From the NCBI GenBank assembly GCA_041619555.1, contig JBFKDQ010000015.1, forward strand, positions 5,062 to 69,061: a stretch of DNA of 64,000 nucleotides, in the 5' to 3' direction. This document shows positions 59,844 to 64,000 of the stretch, piece after piece (position 1 is the stretch's first letter; every line of letters starts with the position of its first letter). A program made the position numbers and the translations under genes. Source of the DNA: Oceanococcus sp041619555. GTDB lineage: Bacteria; Pseudomonadota; Gammaproteobacteria; Nevskiales; Oceanococcaceae. Under the pieces are notes generated by a model. It did no database searches and was not told the DNA's origin. It saw only the letters and a list, made by a program, of their open reading frames with translations.

Positions 59844-60890
59844 TCAAAGCCATTTCTTGCCGCGGAAGAACAGCAGTACCCCGGCAACGACGAGCAGCAT
59901 CAGGCTCCAGACGAAGGCATAGCCGAAACGCCAGCCCAGTTCCGGCAAGTTGTAAGGGCTCCCGGTGTCGAAATTCATGCCGTAAAGTCCGACCAGAAAG
60001 GACAGCGGCACGAAAATCGTCGACATGATGGTCAGCACTTTCATCACATCATTCATGCGATGGCTGATCAATGCCAGGTGGGTATTGAGCAGATCCGCGG
60101 CCGATTCACGCAGATAGGTCACGCTTTCGTAGTAACGCTCGGCGTGATCGACGCAGTCACGCCAGAAGATTTCGTACTCGCCGGTCAGCAGGCTGGATTG
60201 CGGTCGCAACAGCCGGCGCAATTCATCCCTCTGCCGCTGTGCCTGTCGTTGCAAGGCCGACAACTGTCGGCGCACCGCGTAGATCTCCTGGCTTAGATCG
60301 GCCTCGCCACCTTCGATCCGATTCTCCAGATCGAGCAGCGCCTCGGTGTAGGCCTGCGCCACCGGCAGGCCATGGTCCACCGCCAGGTCGGACAGGGCAT
60401 ACAAGAGGTATTCCGTCCCGCCGCCGCGCATCGTGCCCTGACCCAGTTCCAGACGCCGACGCACCGGTTCGAAGAGATCCGGGCGGCGATGAATCGAAAC
60501 AATCAGCCCCTTGGCCAGGAACAGATTCAGCTGTTCGAAACGCACGCCCTGGGCGCTGAGATGGGGCAGTTGCAGGACCAGGTAAAGATGCCGCTCGAAC
60601 TCTTCGAGCTTCGGGTTCTGACCACCATTTTGCACATCTTCCAGCGCCAGCTGATGCAGGCCATAGGCTTGCTGCAAGGCCAGCAGCCCGGCGTGTCCCG
60701 GCACGCCTTCGATATCCAGCCACAGCGTTTCGCCGCTGGCCACCGCCGGCAGACTGGCGAAATCCTCGACCTCCCCGGAATGCAGCGCATGACGATTGAA
60801 ACGCGCCCAGCGCAGGCGTGCAACGGAATCCTGCGGGCTCAGGCTACCCGGACGGGTGCCGAGTTCGATGACATTGTTTTCAGTCCACAT
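59844..60890 (-). CDS. CorA-family divalent metal transporter
   Basis: This 348-residue protein has a large cytoplasmic domain (LWLDIEGVPGHAGLLALQQAYGLHQLALEDVQNG), a long helix (ENRIEGGEADLSQEIYAVRRQLSALQRQAQ) and two C-terminal helices with the signature YGMNF. CorA and ZntB relatives move Mg2+, Co2+ or Zn2+. The motif here is the Mg2+/Co2+ CorA form, but the family member cannot be fixed. It overlaps the MscS gene by 11 bp, so both are probably co-expressed. Confidence 0.92.
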   Translation of the reverse strand: MWTENNVIELGTRPGSLSPQDSVARLRWARFNRHALHSGEVEDFASLPAVASGETLWLDIEGVPGHAGLLALQQAYGLHQLALEDVQNGGQNPKLEEFERHLYLVLQLPHLSAQGVRFEQLNLFLAKGLIVSIHRRPDLFEPVRRRLELGQGTMRGGGTEYLLYALSDLAVDHGLPVAQAYTEALLDLENRIEGGEADLSQEIYAVRRQLSALQRQAQRQRDELRRLLRPQSSLLTGEYEIFWRDCVDHAERYYESVTYLRESAADLLNTHLALISHRMNDVMKVLTIMSTIFVPLSFLVGLYGMNFDTGSPYNLPELGWRFGYAFVWSLMLLVVAGVLLFFRGKKWL

Positions 60891-61995
60891 GGCTCTTCAT
60901 CCAAACATCGCGCTGAGGGAACGGGATCGTGATGCCATGCTCGCGGAAGGCCTTGTCGATGGCGAAGCGCAGATCGCTGCTGATGCTGCCGCGCTTGTTG
61001 ACATCGCGGATATAGGTCCGCAGCTCGAAATTCAACGAGCTGTCACCGAAAGCGGCAAAATGCACATGCGTGTCCGGAACGCCAGGTGTTCCGTCCGGCA
61101 GGGTGAGTTCATGCGCCTCGCCCAGTTCGCGCAGGATCTTGCGGACCAGTTCCACATCGGAGCCATAGGCCACCCCGACCTGAATCACGATGCGCATGAA
61201 GGGATCCCGTAGGCGCCAGTTCAGGACCGGCGAAGAGATCAATTGGGAGTTGGGCACGATCACGCTCACGCGATCCATGGTCTCGATTTCCGTGGCCCGG
61301 ATGTGCACCTTGCGCACCTCGCCTTCAACATCGCCAACCCGCACATAATCCCCCCGCCGAACCGGACGCTCGCTGAGCAAAATGAGTCCGGAAACGAAAT
61401 TGTTGACGATGTTCTGCAGTCCGAAACCGATGCCGACGGACAGGGCGCCGGCCACGATCGCCAGATTCGTCAGCTTCACCCCGGCCACCGACAGGCCGGC
61501 CAGTATGGCGATGATCATTGCCACATAGCCCAGCAGGGTGGCCACCGATTCGCGCGTCGCCGCATCCCAGCCGCTGCGGCTCAGCCATTCATCGGCGAGC
61601 TTGGCGCGCAGCCGCCGCGCCAGCCCCATCATCAGGGCCGCCATCACAAGCCCCATCAGGATTCGCGCCGGCACGACACGAAACCCCCCGACATCGAAAC
61701 CGGCATCGACCAGGCGCACGAACAGGCGTGCGGACTGGTCCTCCCAGCCCAGCGCCCGCAGCACCAGCAGAACCGCCGCCGCCCAGACCAGCCCGATAAA
61801 GCTCCAGTGCAGCCACTGCAACTCGCGCATGCGGCCTGCGGCATTCGGCTTGAACCACCGCGCCAGCGCCGGGTGGAAGCCGGCTTCGGGATCCTGCAGC
61901 CGTCGCGCCAAGCCTCGTGACAGCGCATGTAGCAGCACGGCAAGCCCGAGAACCAGCCCGGCATATATCGATTGATCTGAAACCACGCAATTCAC
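60880..61995 (-). CDS. MscS-family mechanosensitive channel
   Basis: This 371-residue inner-membrane channel has four or more N-terminal helices. The pore-lining helix is AIVAGALSVGIGFGLQNIVNNFVSGLILL, followed by the beta domain (RRGDYVRVGDVEGEVRKVHIRATEIETMDRVSVIVPNSQLIS). The C-terminal domain has VAYGSDVELVRKILRE. It releases solutes on osmotic downshock. The start is GTG at 61995. A second GTG three codons on is possible. Confidence 0.9.
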   Translation of the reverse strand: MNCVVSDQSIYAGLVLGLAVLLHALSRGLARRLQDPEAGFHPALARWFKPNAAGRMRELQWLHWSFIGLVWAAAVLLVLRALGWEDQSARLFVRLVDAGFDVGGFRVVPARILMGLVMAALMMGLARRLRAKLADEWLSRSGWDAATRESVATLLGYVAMIIAILAGLSVAGVKLTNLAIVAGALSVGIGFGLQNIVNNFVSGLILLSERPVRRGDYVRVGDVEGEVRKVHIRATEIETMDRVSVIVPNSQLISSPVLNWRLRDPFMRIVIQVGVAYGSDVELVRKILRELGEAHELTLPDGTPGVPDTHVHFAAFGDSSLNFELRTYIRDVNKRGSISSDLRFAIDKAFREHGITIPFPQRDVWMKSHVD

Positions 61996-62187
61996 CCCCG
62001 GGCTGAACTTCCGCGCCGCCAGTCTGGCGACCCTGGACCCGCGCCGGATTATCCTCTGTCCTGGCTGTCGCCGCTGTCAATCCGCGCAAACGGAACGTTG
62101 GCACCGGCCCGATCGTGTACAACGATCACTTGCCGGGGCGCCCCCTGGCGGCGAAGCTCTGTGATTACGATTCCCAAGGAAGTGGCG

Positions 62188-63405
62188 ATGCGTGCTTTTC
62201 TGATCCCCCTGCTTAGTCTGTTTGCTCTGCTGACAGCCTGCTCTCATTCCGGCCAGGGCCCGGTCTCACGTGCGGAGGAAGAGGAGGTCATGGAACGCTG
62301 GCCGGATTATCGCAGCGGTGAGAATCCGCCGCCGGCCCCGGAGGAAATCGAGGCGGTGATCACCGAACTGGACGCACTGGCGGAACTTCTGCCGGATGAG
62401 GCCCTGACCTTGCTGTTCGACCCCATCGCATTCGGCGTAACCGTGCGGGATCTCAGCGATCCGGCACTGGTGGCGTTCCAGGTCCGCGCCACGCTTGCCC
62501 AGATGGAGGACGGCTCACGCCTGGATCATGCCTACCACTGGTACGGCCACCCGGATTACAACGACAAGGTCGCGCTGGTGCCGGTGGAGTTCGAGAATCG
62601 CTACGGCACCCGGCTGTACGGCGAGATTGTGTTGCCGGAGCGCGGGGAAACACCACCCTCTGCCGGCCCCTTTCCCGCGATCATCGTACTCGAAGGTCTG
62701 AACACCAATCTCGCCATGTATCGCTGGTGGCATCAGGTCTATGCCGATGCCGGCTATATCGTGCTGGCCTTCGATTTTTCCGGCCAGGGCCATTCCGATG
62801 ACGAAGGTCCCGGCGACCCCGGCAACAACATCGAAGATGCGCAGGACGCGATCAGCTATCTGCTGGAGGATTCGCCAGTACGTTCGGTGATCGATCCCGG
62901 TCGCATTGGCGTGGTCGGCCACAGCCAGGGCGCGATCGCCACCATGGGCCTGCAGGCGGTGGAGCCCCGCATTGCCGCCGCTGTCGCGGCGGCCCCAATC
63001 TCCGAAGACTCTGCCCCATTCGCAACCAATCCGATTCCGGTCATGATCCAGACCGGGGATCATGACGGCCCGATCGCCCCCATCCCCTTTTTGAACCCGG
63101 CGGTGGTGCGGCCGGTGTATGACAAGCTGGATCAGGATCGCGCCTTCATCGTGGCCGAAGCCGCCAGCCATGCCCAGCACACCAATTACCCGCTGCTACC
63201 GACCGCCAGTTGGGGCCTGGAAATCGCGGCGTTGTACTCGCTTGCCTGGATGGACCACCACTTTTTCGCTCGTCCCGATGCCGCCGAGATCCTGCGCACG
63301 GCGCATCCGCACCTGTCGTATCTGTGGGATAGCGAGGTACGCCTGGGCGAAGAAAGCACCATCCTGCGAGGCGACGGCCCCCTGGGCCTGGGGTCCGGCT
63401 TCTGA
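62188..63405 (+). CDS. Lipoprotein alpha/beta hydrolase
   Basis: This 405-residue protein has a lipoprotein signal (LLSLFALLTAC, Cys18) and an alpha/beta-hydrolase fold: FPAIIVLEGLNTNLAMYRWWHQVYADAGYIVLAFDFSGQGHS, and the nucleophile elbow GHSQG. The acid and base residues probably lie in IQTGDHDGP and AEAASHAQHT. It is probably a periplasmic esterase. AAGGAAG lies before the ATG at 62188, which precedes the signal. A longer frame from 62098 lacks one. Confidence 0.85.
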   Translation: MRAFLIPLLSLFALLTACSHSGQGPVSRAEEEEVMERWPDYRSGENPPPAPEEIEAVITELDALAELLPDEALTLLFDPIAFGVTVRDLSDPALVAFQVRATLAQMEDGSRLDHAYHWYGHPDYNDKVALVPVEFENRYGTRLYGEIVLPERGETPPSAGPFPAIIVLEGLNTNLAMYRWWHQVYADAGYIVLAFDFSGQGHSDDEGPGDPGNNIEDAQDAISYLLEDSPVRSVIDPGRIGVVGHSQGAIATMGLQAVEPRIAAAVAAAPISEDSAPFATNPIPVMIQTGDHDGPIAPIPFLNPAVVRPVYDKLDQDRAFIVAEAASHAQHTNYPLLPTASWGLEIAALYSLAWMDHHFFARPDAAEILRTAHPHLSYLWDSEVRLGEESTILRGDGPLGLGSGF

Positions 63406-63415
63406 TCAGCAAAGG

Positions 63416-63889
63416 ATGAATCAAGCGCAGCTGCTTGCCGCCTACCAGGCCAGTTGTTATCGGGTGCTACTGCGCCGACCCATTGATCTGCATGTCGGCC
63501 AGACCTGCCCTGATCTGGATGCCCTGCTCAAGGCTGAACAGCACAGCTGCGCAGCCTTCATCAGCGCCTGCAACCCGCACGGCGTGGTGGTTGGCGCAAG
63601 CGACAACGTGGCCCGTTGCCAGGCCCTTGAACAGCGTCTGACTGCTCAAGGCCTGCACTGGCTGCCGGCCCTTGGCGGTGCCGATCAGGCGGGCTGGGAC
63701 GGCGAGCCCAGCGTCCTGGTTACGGACCTAAGCATCACGCAGGCGCAGACCCTGGCCGAGGAGTTCGAACAACTGGCCTGGCTGCAGCATCAAGCCGGCG
63801 AAGCCAGCCGCTTGTGTTTTACCCGCCACTGGCCTGGCTCCGAGCCGGCGTCCATCCCCCGTGCGCCCGTCCCCCATAGCCTGGGCTGA
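63416..63889 (+). CDS. DUF3293 protein
   Basis: This 157-residue cytoplasmic protein follows the DUF3293 pattern: LAAYQASCYRV, LLKAEQHSCAAFISACNPHG, SDNVARCQALEQRL, GLHWLPALGGADQAGWDGEPSVLV and EFEQLAWLQH. Its function is unknown. The last codons (PHSLG, stop) run into the REP-like hairpin at 63880-63906, which supplies the stop codon. It starts 10 bp after the hydrolase gene. Confidence 0.82.
   Translation: MNQAQLLAAYQASCYRVLLRRPIDLHVGQTCPDLDALLKAEQHSCAAFISACNPHGVVVGASDNVARCQALEQRLTAQGLHWLPALGGADQAGWDGEPSVLVTDLSITQAQTLAEEFEQLAWLQHQAGEASRLCFTRHWPGSEPASIPRAPVPHSLG
63854..63865. repeat. 12-bp direct repeat, copy 1
   Basis: ATCCCCCGTGCG here is repeated exactly at 63978-63989, 124 bp downstream. 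The two copies flank the two REP-like hairpins. Confidence 0.7.
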
Positions 63890-63906
63890 GCGCAGCGAAG
63901 CCCGGG
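63880..63906 (+). repeat. REP-like hairpin 1
   Basis: CCTGGGCT and AGCCCGGG form an 8-bp stem (one G-T pair) around the 11-nt loop GAGCGCAGCGA. The loop resembles that of the second hairpin on the opposite strand. Confidence 0.75.
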
Positions 63907-63945
63907 GGCCGGCTTCAAGCCTTGGGCGACTCGGGCAGGGAAGAT

Positions 63946-63972
63946 GTTGGGGTTCGCTTTGCTTACCCCAAC
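63946..63972 (-). repeat. REP-like hairpin 2
   Basis: On the reverse strand GTTGGGGT and ACCCCAAC form an 8-bp stem around the 11-nt loop AAGCAAAGCGA. Eight of eleven loop bases match hairpin 1 although the stems differ. Confidence 0.75.
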
Positions 63973-63977
63973 CTACG

Positions 63978-63989
63978 ATCCCCCGTGCG
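63978..63989. repeat. 12-bp direct repeat, copy 2
   Basis: An exact second copy of ATCCCCCGTGCG lies near the window end. The following bases (TCCTGCCCCCC) partly continue the similarity with copy 1 (CCCGTCCCCC). Confidence 0.7.
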
Positions 63990-64000
63990 TCCTGCCCCCC

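Noticed and set aside
1..64000. CRISPR arrays, tRNA genes, rRNA genes, insertion sequences, prophage
   Set aside because: No regularly spaced repeats, cloverleaf-like segments, transposase or phage genes were recognised on reading.

Overview
The window is a GC-rich (roughly 64%) stretch of a gammaproteobacterial chromosome outside the Enterobacterales. Several syntenies support this: mutS divergent from pncC-recA-recX-alaS, gloB divergent from yafS-rnhA-dnaQ, fadBA, and a Pseudomonas-like ldh/bkd cluster next to an Lrp regulator. I cannot place it to genus. Genes are tightly packed, with many ATGA, GTGA or TTGA stop/start overlaps and several TTG starts. I saw no rRNA, tRNA, CRISPR array, insertion sequence or prophage.

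Layout. 1-4943: DNA repair and tRNA charging (alaS start, recX, recA, a CinA-type amidase, mutS). 5108-12321: a ten-gene Mrp-type cation/proton antiporter operon with a divided MrpA and three large antiporter-like subunits. 12453-16570: dnaQ, rnhA, yafS, gloB and a LysM lytic transglycosylase. 16790-25604: a nine-gene envelope operon (exported TPR proteins and lipoproteins, one TolQ/ExbB-type and two TolR/ExbD-type motor subunits, an AgmX/TonB-like protein). It resembles the conserved core of the Myxococcus Agl-Glt trafficking/gliding machine. 25865-32769: two exported proteins with GlyGly-CTERM-like tails (a BNR/FnIII/PKD protein and an M4/M36-type protease), a GNAT acetyltransferase, a small membrane protein and a GAF-GGDEF cyclase.

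33284-37457: a four-gene operon of a coiled-coil protein, a membrane-spanning OmpA-domain protein, a Ras/Rab-like GTPase and a soluble hybrid histidine kinase. 37543-46061: fatty acid beta-oxidation (fadBA), a histone H1-like protein, lipoproteins, an SDR, a second diguanylate cyclase, EipA and a COG3146 protein. 46178-52424: a lipoprotein sulfatase with its own formylglycine-generating enzyme, then an outer-membrane FadL-like barrel and a lipoprotein. 52460-59245: branched-chain amino acid oxidation (leucine dehydrogenase, the BCKDH complex, an Lrp regulator). 59327-64000: a hotdog-fold protein, a CorA-family transporter, a MscS channel, a lipoprotein hydrolase, a DUF3293 protein and REP-like hairpins at the window edge.

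The best candidates for undescribed biology are two. First, the Agl-Glt-like envelope motor, in which one TolR/ExbD paralogue has Asn where the proton-carrying Asp should be. Second, the Ras-like GTPase/OmpA/kinase operon about 10 kb further on. Whether these two work together is only a hypothesis.
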